Origin: Oceaniovalibus sp. ACAM 378
GTDB taxonomy: Bacteria; Pseudomonadota; Alphaproteobacteria; Rhodobacterales; Rhodobacteraceae
Assembly (NCBI RefSeq): GCF_008085915.1
Contig: NZ_VSJK01000001.1
Coordinates: 366,179 to 430,178, forward strand
Length of the DNA stretch: 64,000 nt
Direction of reading: 5' to 3'
The notes beneath the pieces were generated by a model. That model did no database searches and was not told the DNA's origin. It was given only the letters and a program-made list of their open reading frames with translations. Made by a program: the position numbers and the translations under genes. Shown here in pieces: positions 1-8,297 of this stretch. Numbering within the stretch: the stretch's first letter is position 1; the number at the start of each line of letters is the position of its first letter.

Positions 1-2
1 CG

Positions 3-137
3 GCGCGGGCGGTTTTTGAGCGGCAACAGGACTATATCGGCCGCAGTGACGCGGTTGCATTGCCCGCTGTTCTTGCATGGCGTTGGCACAGGCGGATCTG
101 GAACAACGTTGTCGCAACAATCGGCCCGGTGCTTTGA
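3..137 (+). CDS. C-terminal end of an unidentified protein (partial)
   Basis: An open frame enters from the left edge and ends at a TGA at 135-137, giving the last 44 residues of a protein. The tail is rich in Trp and Arg (for example WRWHRRIWNN) and ends in GPVL. Third codon positions look normal for this genome, unlike the longer overlapping frame that begins at base 16. I do not recognise the family. It converges on dpaL, whose stop lies 135 bases further on. Confidence 0.45.
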   Translation, partial: ARAVFERQQDYIGRSDAVALPAVLAWRWHRRIWNNVVATIGPVL

Positions 138-163
138 AGCATCCGCCGATTGCGCTGATAATC

Positions 164-178
164 AGGCTGAATCAGCCT
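164..178. terminator. Weak hairpin between convergent genes
   Basis: AGGCT and AGCCT flank a 5-base loop, and an alternative GCTGAT/ATCAGC pairing (154-159 with 171-176) overlaps it. It lies between the convergent ends of the partial gene and dpaL. There is no T-run, so a termination role is only inferred from position. Confidence 0.25.
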
Positions 179-272
179 TCATTGCTTTGCACCCTCGTTC
201 CGTCTCACGGACCGACCTTGTAGCAGGTCAGCCTGCCGGATCCTCTGTAACCGGAGGCACCGATCCGGGCAG

Positions 273-1508
273 TCATGCTCTGCGGCGTACGTCATCGCCG
301 CTGCGCCCGATCAGCTGTAAATAGAGTTCGGCATCGGTGTCACCCTCGGTTCCGAACACCAGCACGCGCGAATCTGCATCCAGCCCCAGCGCCTTGCGTG
401 CCGCGTCATGCCCAGTTGCCGCGATCAGCGCAGCCAACCCCGCAACGGCGGATTCACCCGCCACGATCAACGGATCGCCGGTCGAGGGATCGGCCAGCAG
501 GCGCATCATCGCAACTGCATCGTCATCGGCAACCGACATGACCGCATCGGCGGATTCGCGCAGGATGTCCCAGGCAATCAGGCTGATTTCTCCACAGGCG
601 AGACCCGCCATCAGGGTATCAAGATCGCCGTGAACGGCCGTGGGCGCACCTGCCCGGATCGTTTCAACCCAGCAGGCCGATTTGTCGGGGTCGGCCAGAA
701 CGATCTTTGGCCGCTCAGCACCGTATCGGCGTTTGACATGGGCCGCGACCGCTGCGGCCATGCCGCCAACGCCGGTTTGCAAAAAGATATGCGTCGGGGC
801 CGCACCCAGTTGGTCGCAAGCCTCGGCGGCCATGATTTCATAACCCTGCATCACGTCCTTGGGCACGTCGGTATAGCCAGGATAGGATGTGTCGGAGACA
901 ACGAACCAGCCTTCACGCGTCGCGGTTTCCTGCGCGGCGCGGACGCTGTCGTCATAGTTGCCTGCCGTGCGAACGACCTTTGCGCCAAAGGATTCAATCG
1001 CCTGTTTACGGGCTTGGCTGACCGTGGCGTGAATGAAGATCACGCATTTGCAGCCAAAGGTCTGCGCGCCCCATGCGACCGAGCGCCCATGGTTGCCATC
1101 GGTGGCACAGCACACCGTTATGTCGGCAATGACGTCGGCGTGAGTTCCGTCGATAATTTCACTGGTGGCAGGGATCTCGATTCCCTTGATCCGGGCCACT
1201 TCGCGGCGCAGCAGTTGCGAAACCGCATAGGCTCCGCCAAGCGCCTTGAAACTGCCCAGACCAAAGCGCGATCCCTCGTCCTTGAAATGGAGGCTGGCAA
1301 CGCCGATCTGTGCTGCCAGATTCGCCAGGGGCACCAATGGCGTTTGCGCATATCCGGGCCATGCCGTGATCGTCGCCTTGGCATTGGCGAAGGCATTGTC
1401 GTTCAGAACTGCCGATTGCTCTGGGCCATAGACCGCCAGCGAATCGGCCTGCGGGTTGAGCAACAGTTCGTTTTCTTGCGACTGGCCAAGAGTATTTGTG
1501 AAACGCAC
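273..1508 (-). CDS. dpaL: Diaminopropionate ammonia-lyase
   Basis: This PLP enzyme of the tryptophan-synthase-beta fold converts 2,3-diaminopropionate to pyruvate and ammonia in the cytoplasm. The PLP lysine sits in FGLGSFKALGGAYA near residue 90, followed by the conserved TDGNHGR motif and a Gly-rich phosphate loop (QTGVGGMAAAV). The C-terminal GTEGDTD is typical of the family. I chose a GTG start at 1508 (411 aa) because AAGGA sits 8 bases upstream; the longer TTG reading adds residues without a ribosome site. It is monocistronic, separated from pntB by two hairpins. A role in diaminopropionate or D-serine-like amine catabolism is inferred from the family. Confidence 0.9.
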   Translation of the reverse strand: MRFTNTLGQSQENELLLNPQADSLAVYGPEQSAVLNDNAFANAKATITAWPGYAQTPLVPLANLAAQIGVASLHFKDEGSRFGLGSFKALGGAYAVSQLLRREVARIKGIEIPATSEIIDGTHADVIADITVCCATDGNHGRSVAWGAQTFGCKCVIFIHATVSQARKQAIESFGAKVVRTAGNYDDSVRAAQETATREGWFVVSDTSYPGYTDVPKDVMQGYEIMAAEACDQLGAAPTHIFLQTGVGGMAAAVAAHVKRRYGAERPKIVLADPDKSACWVETIRAGAPTAVHGDLDTLMAGLACGEISLIAWDILRESADAVMSVADDDAVAMMRLLADPSTGDPLIVAGESAVAGLAALIAATGHDAARKALGLDADSRVLVFGTEGDTDAELYLQLIGRSGDDVRRRA

Positions 1509-1570
1509 GGTTGGAATTCCTTCTAGCTGCTGGATCGCGCAGCCCAAGGGCCGGTCGTTCCAGTCTCATT

Positions 1571-1638
1571 GCGGCGCAGTTTCCCCGCGCCGCCTGTGCT
1601 GGACATCAGCCGCCAGAGCATGCCGGAGCACGCTCTGG
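1571..1638 (-). terminator. Tandem hairpins downstream of pntB
   Basis: Two inverted repeats follow the pntB stop. The first (1613-1638) pairs CCAGAGC with GCTCTGG and continues through TGC/GCA around a 4-base loop. The second (1571-1593) pairs GCGGCGC with GCGCCGC around a 9-base loop. There is no U-run. They probably end or attenuate the aceE-to-pntB transcript before dpaL. Confidence 0.55.
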
Positions 1639-1645
1639 CCGGACG

Positions 1646-3091
1646 TCAGCTGATTTTCGTCAGCAATTCGTCCAGCGACTTCTTCGCATCGCCATAGAAC
1701 ATCCGTGTGTTTTCCTTGTAGAACAACGGATTTTCGATGCCCGAATATCCGGTGCCCTGCCCGCGCTTGGACACAAACACCTGTTTCGCCTTCCAGCACT
1801 CCAGAACCGGCATACCGGCGATGGGGCTGTTGGGATCATCCTGCGCCGCCGGGTTCACGATGTCGTTGCTCCCGATCACGATGGCCACGTCGGTTTTCGG
1901 GAAATCGTCGTTGATCTCGTCCATTTCCAGCACGATGTCATAGGGCACACGCGCCTCGGCCAGCAGCACGTTCATGTGCCCCGGCAGACGCCCGGCGACC
2001 GGATGGATCGCAAACCGCACTTCTTTTCCCTTGGCACGCAAGCGCTTGGTCAACTCGCTGACCGATTGCTGAGCCTGTGCCACGGCCATGCCGTAACCGG
2101 GGATGATGATGATGCTGTCCGCATCCTCGAGCGCGGCTGCCACGCCGTCGGCGTCGATGGCGATCTGTTCACCCTCGACCGCCATCGCCGGGCCGGTGGT
2201 GCCGCCAAAGCCGCCAAGGATGACGCTGACAAACTTTCGGTTCATCGCACGACACATGATATAGGACAGGATCGCGCCGCTTGACCCGACCAGCGCGCCC
2301 GTCACGATCAGCAGATCGTTGCCGAGCGTAAAGCCGATCGCCGCCGCCGCCCAGCCGGAATAGCTGTTGAGCATGGAAACCACGACGGGCATATCCGCGC
2401 CGCCGATGCCCATGATCAGGTGCCAGCCGATGAAGCCTGCGATCAGGGTCACCAGGAACATTGTCCAGATACCGGCGCCGTTGAAATACATCAGCCCCAG
2501 GATCACGCAGAGCGCCAGTGTTCCGGCGTTCAGCATATGACCGCCCGGCAGTTTCTTCGGCGCACCCGAGATCCGCCCCGCCAGCTTGCCAAAGGCAACG
2601 ACAGAGCCGGTGAAGGTGATCGCGCCAATGAAGATGCCAAGGAACACCTCGACCTTCAGAATGGCGACTTCCACCGAGTTCTTGTGCCACAGCAGTTCGC
2701 CAAACCCGGTCAGGTCGGCATCGGCCAGCGACACGCCGCTGTCACGCATGGCGGTGACCCCAGACAGCATGATGTCGGCGTTGAGACCGATGAACACTGC
2801 CGCAAGTCCGACGAAACTGTGCAATGCCGCGACAAGCTGCGGCATGTCGGTCATCTGCACCTTGGCGGCGATGTAATACCCGGCCAAAGACCCCACCGCG
2901 ATGGCGAGCAGGATCAGGAACAGGTTCTGCACCCCCGGTCCGAACACCGTGGCGAACACGGCCAGCGCCATGCCCACGATGCCGTACCAGATGGCGCGTT
3001 TGGCGCTTTCCTGATTTTTCAGCCCACCCAGAGACAGGATGAACAGGATCGATGCGGCAATATAGGCCGCGGATTGAATTCCGATGCTCAT
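1646..3091 (-). CDS. pntB: NAD(P) transhydrogenase subunit beta
   Basis: PntB carries the NADP(H)-binding domain and about nine membrane helices of the proton-translocating transhydrogenase, which uses the proton motive force to reduce NADP+ with NADH. The N-terminal two thirds are hydrophobic. The soluble domain III begins after residue 310 and contains the NADP fold [10 protein letters not shown] and the [20 protein letters not shown] signature. The start at 3091 (481 aa) places GAGGAG 9 bases upstream; in-frame ATGs at 3094 and 3097 are alternatives. It follows pntA with a 13-base gap, so the two are co-transcribed. Confidence 0.97.
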   Translation of the reverse strand: MSIGIQSAAYIAASILFILSLGGLKNQESAKRAIWYGIVGMALAVFATVFGPGVQNLFLILLAIAVGSLAGYYIAAKVQMTDMPQLVAALHSFVGLAAVFIGLNADIMLSGVTAMRDSGVSLADADLTGFGELLWHKNSVEVAILKVEVFLGIFIGAITFTGSVVAFGKLAGRISGAPKKLPGGHMLNAGTLALCVILGLMYFNGAGIWTMFLVTLIAGFIGWHLIMGIGGADMPVVVSMLNSYSGWAAAAIGFTLGNDLLIVTGALVGSSGAILSYIMCRAMNRKFVSVILGGFGGTTGPAMAVEGEQIAIDADGVAAALEDADSIIIIPGYGMAVAQAQQSVSELTKRLRAKGKEVRFAIHPVAGRLPGHMNVLLAEARVPYDIVLEMDEINDDFPKTDVAIVIGSNDIVNPAAQDDPNSPIAGMPVLECWKAKQVFVSKRGQGTGYSGIENPLFYKENTRMFYGDAKKSLDELLTKIS

Positions 3092-3104
3092 CATCATCGT
3101 CTCC

Positions 3105-4676
3105 TCAGGATTTCTGGAACATGGCAAGCATCCGGCGTGTCACCAGAAAACCGCCAACGATGTTGATGGATGCAATCAGAACCGAGATCACCGACAGCAG
3201 CACGACAAGATAGCTGCCCGAGCCGATCTGCAACAATGCGCCGACAATCACGATGCCGGAAATCGCATTGGTCACCGCCATCAGCGGCGTGTGCAGCGAA
3301 TGGGCGACGCCCCAGATCACCTGGAAGCCGATGAAACAGGCCAGCGCAAAAACGATGAAGTGCTGCATGAACGACGCCGGAGCGTATGCGCCAACGATCG
3401 CCATCAGCAATCCACCGACCAGCAGCAGCCCGACCTGAGATTTGGTTGCAGCGCGGAATGCCGCAACTTCCTGAGCGCGCTTTTCCTCAACCGTCAACTC
3501 GCGCGGCTTCTCCTTTTTCGGAGCGGCGGCGATTGCATTGATCTTCGGTGGCGGTGGCGGCCAGGTGATCTCACCCTTATGGGCAACGGTTGACCCGCGG
3601 ATCACGTCATCCTCCATGTTGACGACGATCGTACCGTCCTTTTCGGGGGTCAGATCGGTCAGCATGTGACGGATGTTGTTGGAATAAAGCGTCGATGCCT
3701 GCGCCGCCATACGCGACGGGAAATCGGTATAGCCAACGATGGTCACGCCATTGTCGGTGACGATCTTTTCGTCAGGGACGGTCAGTTTGCAGTTGCCGCC
3801 GCGCTCTGCCGCGAGATCGATGATCACCGATCCGGGCTTCATCGCCTCAACCATGTCGGGCGTCCACAACTCGGGCGCTTCACGGTTGGGGATCAGGGCG
3901 GTGCAGATGACGATGTCGATGTCGGGCGCCATCTCGCGGAATTTGTCGAGTTGCTTCTCGCGGAATTCCGGGGAAGACGGCGCGGCATAGCCGCCGGTGG
4001 CGGCGCTGTTCTGCGACGTTTCCTCAAAATCGAGATAGACGAACTGGGCGCCCATGGATTCGATCTGTTCGGCCACTTCGGGGCGCACGTCAAAGGCATA
4101 GGTAATCGCGCCAAGGCTGGTTGCCGTACCGATGGCGGCCAGTCCGGCGACCCCTGCCCCGATCACCAGCACCTTGGCCGGTGGCACCTTGCCCGCTGCG
4201 GTCACCTGCCCGGTGAAGAAACGGCCAAAGTTATTGCCAGCCTCGATCACCGCGCGATAACCGGCGATATTGGCCATGGAGGACAGCGCATCCATCTTTT
4301 GCGCACGGCTGATCCGGGGCACCATTTCCATGGCGATGACCGAAGCCCCCGTGCCGCGTGCCTGTTCCATCAACTCGGCGTTGCCCGCCGGGTTGAAGAA
4401 CGAGATCAGCAACTGCCCATCGTGCAGTTGTGACACTTCGTCGGTTTTTGGCGGACGAACCTTGGTCACGACATCGGCGCGTGACCAGACATCGGCGGCC
4501 GACCCGACTTCGACACCCGCCTCGCGGTAAGCCTCATCGTTGAACCCGGCCGCGTCGCCCGCGCCGGATTCAACAATGGCGGAATGACCAAGTTTGGCCA
4601 ATGCGCGGGCGCTGTCAGGTGTCAGAGCGACTCGTCGCTCGCCCTCAAACAGCTCTTTTGGTGTCCCAATCAGCAT
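3105..4676 (-). CDS. pntA: NAD(P) transhydrogenase subunit alpha
   Basis: PntA holds the NAD(H)-binding domain I and the first membrane helices of the transhydrogenase. It is a single 523-residue chain as in E. coli, not split into the two alpha subunits found in some alphaproteobacteria. The N-terminus [17 protein letters not shown] and the dinucleotide fold [20 protein letters not shown] (about residue 170) are typical. A proline-rich linker ([10 protein letters not shown]) precedes four C-terminal helices. The ATG at 4676 has GGGAG upstream; a TTG two codons earlier is less likely. It lies 65 bases after the phasin gene. Confidence 0.97.
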   Translation of the reverse strand: MLIGTPKELFEGERRVALTPDSARALAKLGHSAIVESGAGDAAGFNDEAYREAGVEVGSAADVWSRADVVTKVRPPKTDEVSQLHDGQLLISFFNPAGNAELMEQARGTGASVIAMEMVPRISRAQKMDALSSMANIAGYRAVIEAGNNFGRFFTGQVTAAGKVPPAKVLVIGAGVAGLAAIGTATSLGAITYAFDVRPEVAEQIESMGAQFVYLDFEETSQNSAATGGYAAPSSPEFREKQLDKFREMAPDIDIVICTALIPNREAPELWTPDMVEAMKPGSVIIDLAAERGGNCKLTVPDEKIVTDNGVTIVGYTDFPSRMAAQASTLYSNNIRHMLTDLTPEKDGTIVVNMEDDVIRGSTVAHKGEITWPPPPPKINAIAAAPKKEKPRELTVEEKRAQEVAAFRAATKSQVGLLLVGGLLMAIVGAYAPASFMQHFIVFALACFIGFQVIWGVAHSLHTPLMAVTNAISGIVIVGALLQIGSGSYLVVLLSVISVLIASINIVGGFLVTRRMLAMFQKS

Positions 4677-4741
4677 GAACAAACTCCCTGAAATTATCTC
4701 GGACGTTCATGCCCGCGCACTTTCCTAGCGTCAAGCGACAG

Positions 4742-5206
4742 TCACTTTTTCTTCTTCATACCGTCAACGGCTTCTGACACCTGACCCTTGAGGTCAGTAA
4801 AGGCTTTCTCGTTCGCCTCGCGACTGGCGTCGGCCAGTTTCTTCATCATCGAAAGCGCCTCTTCGACAGCTTCGTTCATCGACTGCTGCTTGGCTTTCAG
4901 AGTATCGGGGCCGACGTTGTCTTCGGCCCACTGATATTGTTCGCGCACCGCATTGGTCATCTGACCAAAGACATCCATCTGCTTGTCCAGCATATCCTTA
5001 TAGGCGCTGGCTGCAGCCTTGTTCGCCTCACCCAGCGCGTCGAAATTGCGCTGGTTGGCTTTCATGATGCCTTCCATGTCGAACATCTGCGGCGTTTGGG
5101 GTTGGAACATGGCGAACATGTTCTGCGGTTGAAACATCTTTGTCATCTCGGCGGGATCGAACGCCTTGAACATCTCGGACATATCGAACGGGTTCTTCTG
5201 GGCCAT
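4742..5206 (-). CDS. Phasin family protein (PHB granule-associated)
   Basis: This is a 154-residue amphipathic, Met-, Gln- and Ala-rich protein without Cys. The core MKANQRNFDALGEANKAAA and the following helices with regular Ala/Lys/Glu spacing are typical of the TIGR01841-like phasins that coat polyhydroxyalkanoate granules. It ends in a Lys tail (MKKKK). The ribosome site AAAAGGAG is 7 bases before the ATG. It sits between lpd (13 bases upstream) and pntA, in an operon that begins with the PHB biosynthesis gene phaB, which supports the granule role. Family assignment is firm; which phasin paralogue it is cannot be told. Confidence 0.85.
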   Translation of the reverse strand: MAQKNPFDMSEMFKAFDPAEMTKMFQPQNMFAMFQPQTPQMFDMEGIMKANQRNFDALGEANKAAASAYKDMLDKQMDVFGQMTNAVREQYQWAEDNVGPDTLKAKQQSMNEAVEEALSMMKKLADASREANEKAFTDLKGQVSEAVDGMKKKK

Positions 5207-5219
5207 TGCGGGCTCCTTT

Positions 5220-6983
5220 TCAGTGGCGTTTCTTCGGTGGCATCAGATCGGTGATCGTACCCTCGTACATTTCAGCGGCAAAATTCACCGTTTCGCTCAG
5301 TGTCGGGTGCGGGTGGATCGTGTGGCTCAGATCGACGGCATCCGCCCCCATCTCGATGGCCAGCGCAACCTCGGAGATCAGATCTCCGGCACTGGTTCCG
5401 ACGATGGCCGCGCCGATGATCCGGTCGTCAGCAGGATCAAACAGCAGCTTGGTGATACCCTCACTTCGCCCGTTTGCCAACGAACGGCCCGAAGCGGCCC
5501 ATGGGAACACACCCTTGGCGTATTTAATCCCCTTAGCCTTCGCCTCGTTTTCCGTGACGCCGACCCAAGCGACCTCTGGGTCAGTGTATGCGACCGAGGG
5601 GATCACACGCGCGTCAAAGAAGCGTTTGTGCCCCGCCGCAACCTCGGCTGCGACCTTGCCCTCATGCACCGCCTTATGCGCCAGCATCGGCTGTCCGACC
5701 ACATCGCCAATGGCAAAAATATGCGGCACACCGGTGCGCTGCTGATTGTCCACGGCAATGAAACCGCGTTCGTCCACGGCGACACCGGCCTTTTCGGCAT
5801 CGATCAGCTTGCCGTTCGGACGACGCCCGACGGCCACCAGCACCTTGTCGAAGGTATCGGTGCTGGTCTTCCCCTTGTCATCTTCGAAGGTGACCTTGAG
5901 CCCGCTATTCTGCGCCTCAATACCCGTGACCTTGGTCTTGAGCAGGATATTCTCGTAACGCTTGGAAATGCGGGAGTGCAGCGGCTTGACAATGTCCTTG
6001 TCACAGCCCGGAATAATCTGGTCCATCAGCTCGACAATGGTGATCTTTGACCCAAGCGCCTCGTAGACCGTCGCCATTTCAAGACCGATGATTCCGCCGC
6101 CCAGAACCAGCATCCGTTTCGGAATGTCAGCGAGTTCAAGCGCACCGGTCGAATCGACAACGCGGGGATCATCATGGGGGATGAACGGCAGCTTTACCGA
6201 TTCCGACCCGGCAGCGATCACACATTGATCGAAACTGATGGTGGTGGTGCCCTCGCCGGTATCGACCGAGATCATATTGGGGCCAGTGAACTTGCCGTAT
6301 CCTTGCACGGTCGTCACCTTGCGCGCCTTGGCCAGCCCTTTCAGGCCACCGGTCAACTGGTTGACGACACCATCTTTCCAGCCGCGCAGCTTGTCCAGAT
6401 CGATCTTGGGCTTGCCGAAGGTAATGCCATGGTCGCCCATGTCATCCGCTTCGCTGACGGTCTTGGCGGCATGCAAAAGCGCCTTGGACGGGATACAGCC
6501 GACGTTCAGGCAAACTCCGCCCAAAGTGGCGTATTTTTCGATCAGGATGACGGATTTGCCCAGATCGGCAGCACGGAATGCGGCGGTATAGCCACCGGGG
6601 CCGGAGCCAAGCACGACCACTTCGGCGTGCTGATCGCCCTTGCCGGTCGCGCTGCCTGTTGCGGCGACGGGTTTGGGCGTCTCGGGCGCGGATGCGGGTG
6701 CAGGTGCGGTGGGCTCCTCGGACGCTTTCGCGCCCTCCTCGCCGGTTTTGGCCTCGGCGCCTTCCATCACGAGGATCAGCGAGCCTTCCGAGACTTTGTC
6801 GCCTTCCTTGATCTTGATTTCGCTGATCTTTCCGGCGGCGGGGCTGGGAACTTCCAGCGTCGCCTTGTCGGATTCGAGTTCGATCAGCGGGTCTTCCTTG
6901 GCGACCGTATCACCCACCGCCACGAGGATGGTGACGACCGGAACGTCCTTGAAATCGCCGATATCGGGTACTTTGACTTCCAT
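5220..6983 (-). CDS. lpdA: Dihydrolipoamide dehydrogenase with N-terminal lipoyl domain (PDH E3)
   Basis: E3 of the pyruvate dehydrogenase complex reoxidises dihydrolipoamide with NAD+. The protein is 587 aa because an 80-residue lipoyl domain (lipoyl-lysine in ELESDKATLEVP) and a Pro/Ala linker precede the flavoprotein. The flavoprotein has the FAD fold VVLGSGPGGYTAAFRAADLG, the redox disulfide in GGVCLNVGCIPSK, the NAD fold LVLGGGIIGLEMATVYEALG and the C-terminal HPHPTLSE base. Its lipoyl domain closely resembles that of the adjacent aceF. The gap to aceF is 15 bases and holds a run of eight G, leaving no clean Shine-Dalgarno site. Confidence 0.97.
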   Translation of the reverse strand: MEVKVPDIGDFKDVPVVTILVAVGDTVAKEDPLIELESDKATLEVPSPAAGKISEIKIKEGDKVSEGSLILVMEGAEAKTGEEGAKASEEPTAPAPASAPETPKPVAATGSATGKGDQHAEVVVLGSGPGGYTAAFRAADLGKSVILIEKYATLGGVCLNVGCIPSKALLHAAKTVSEADDMGDHGITFGKPKIDLDKLRGWKDGVVNQLTGGLKGLAKARKVTTVQGYGKFTGPNMISVDTGEGTTTISFDQCVIAAGSESVKLPFIPHDDPRVVDSTGALELADIPKRMLVLGGGIIGLEMATVYEALGSKITIVELMDQIIPGCDKDIVKPLHSRISKRYENILLKTKVTGIEAQNSGLKVTFEDDKGKTSTDTFDKVLVAVGRRPNGKLIDAEKAGVAVDERGFIAVDNQQRTGVPHIFAIGDVVGQPMLAHKAVHEGKVAAEVAAGHKRFFDARVIPSVAYTDPEVAWVGVTENEAKAKGIKYAKGVFPWAASGRSLANGRSEGITKLLFDPADDRIIGAAIVGTSAGDLISEVALAIEMGADAVDLSHTIHPHPTLSETVNFAAEMYEGTITDLMPPKKRH

Positions 6984-6990
6984 AATGTCG

Positions 6991-6998
6991 CCCCCCCC
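6991..6998. repeat. G8 homopolymer in the lpd ribosome-binding region
   Basis: On the coding strand the aceF TAA is followed at once by GGGGGGGG, then CGACATT and the lpd ATG. The run takes the place of the Shine-Dalgarno site. Homopolymers of this length are prone to slippage, but no phase variation is shown here. Confidence 0.9.
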
Positions 6999-8276
6999 TT
7001 ACAGCATCAACCGCCGGGCATCGCCCAGCAGATATTTCAGATGGACGCAGAACCGCGCCGCCAGTGCGCCGTCCACGGCACGGTGATCATATGACAGCGA
7101 CATCGGCAGCATATTGCGCGCGATGAATGTTTCGCCATCCCAGACCGGTGCCATCTTGCTGCGCGTCAGGCCCAGAATAGCAACTTCGGGCGCGTTGACG
7201 ATCGGCGTGAAAGACGTACCGCCGATCCCGCCAAGGGACGAGATGGTGAAGGTCGCGCCCTGCATATCCGCGCTTTTCAACTTGCCGTCGCGGGCCTGTG
7301 CCGAAAGATCGCCAAGTTCTTTGCTGATCTCGACGATCCCTTTTCGGTCGGCATCCTTGATCACCGGAACCATCAGACCATTCGGCGTATCGGCGGCGAA
7401 ACCGATGTTGAAGAAATCCTTCTTGATCAGCTTGTCACCGTCGGGATGGATCGAGCTGTTGAATTCCCAATGCTTTTTCAACGCCGAAACGCTGGCCTTG
7501 ACGAGGAAGGACAGCAAAGTCACCCGATAGCCTTCGGCCTTGGCCGCTGTGTCCAGCTCTTTGCGGTACTTGTCGAGGTCGGTGATGTCGGCCTCTTCGT
7601 TGTGGGTCACATGGGGAATGTTCAGCCACGAGCGATGCAGCGCGGGGCCAGACAGCTTTTTGATCCGCGACATGTCCACGTTTTCGACCGGGCCGAACTT
7701 GCTGAAATCGACCGGCGGGATTGGTGGGATTCCCGAGCCTTGGGTCGAAGCGGCAGAGGTAGCCGGGCCGGTTGTCTTGAACGTTGCGGTGATGTCTTCG
7801 CGCAGAATGCGGCCCTTGCGGCCCGACCCGTTCACCCGTGACAGATCAACCCCAAGATTGCGGGCGAAAGCACGCACCGAGGGCGAGGCATGCGCCTTGG
7901 AAAATCCGGTGTCCATCACGGCGGCCGCGGGCGTTGCAGGCGTGGCGGGTGCCGGTGCCGATGTTTGCGACGCCTGTTCGACAGGTTTTTCCGCTTCTTC
8001 CTTGGGGGCGGACGCGTCATCCCCCAACGATTCTTCTGCCGCCTCGCCTTCCAGCACAAGGATCAGCGAGCCTTCCGAGACCTTATCGCCCTCGGACACC
8101 TTGATCTCTTTCACCTTGCCGGCTGCCGGGGACGGCACCTCCAGCGTCGCCTTGTCGGATTCAAGTTCGACAAGCGGATCTTCCTTGGCCACCGTGTCGC
8201 CCACTGCGACCAGAACGGTGACGACCGGCACATCCGAAAAATCGCCGATATCGGGAACCTTAACTTCGATGCTCAT
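6999..8276 (-). CDS. aceF: Pyruvate dehydrogenase E2, dihydrolipoyllysine acetyltransferase
   Basis: E2 moves acetyl groups from its lipoyl arm to CoA and forms the core of the complex. At 425 aa it has one lipoyl domain (residues 1-80, ELESDKATLEVP), an Ala/Pro linker, a peripheral subunit-binding domain around residue 125 (ASPSVRAFARNLGVDLSRV) and the catalytic domain ending in SYDHRAVDGALAARF, where His and Asp are catalytic. CAGGAG precedes the ATG by 6 bases. It lies between aceE (21-base gap) and lpd in one transcript. Confidence 0.97.
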   Translation of the reverse strand: MSIEVKVPDIGDFSDVPVVTVLVAVGDTVAKEDPLVELESDKATLEVPSPAAGKVKEIKVSEGDKVSEGSLILVLEGEAAEESLGDDASAPKEEAEKPVEQASQTSAPAPATPATPAAAVMDTGFSKAHASPSVRAFARNLGVDLSRVNGSGRKGRILREDITATFKTTGPATSAASTQGSGIPPIPPVDFSKFGPVENVDMSRIKKLSGPALHRSWLNIPHVTHNEEADITDLDKYRKELDTAAKAEGYRVTLLSFLVKASVSALKKHWEFNSSIHPDGDKLIKKDFFNIGFAADTPNGLMVPVIKDADRKGIVEISKELGDLSAQARDGKLKSADMQGATFTISSLGGIGGTSFTPIVNAPEVAILGLTRSKMAPVWDGETFIARNMLPMSLSYDHRAVDGALAARFCVHLKYLLGDARRLML

Positions 8277-8297
8277 GTTTTTCTCCTGATATTCGGC

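Noticed and set aside
408..1526. Long plus-strand frame opposite dpaL, and similar long antisense frames across the window
   Set aside because: They mirror real genes on the other strand, lack ribosome sites and give low-complexity or Arg/His-rich translations. High-GC coding DNA commonly leaves such open antisense frames.
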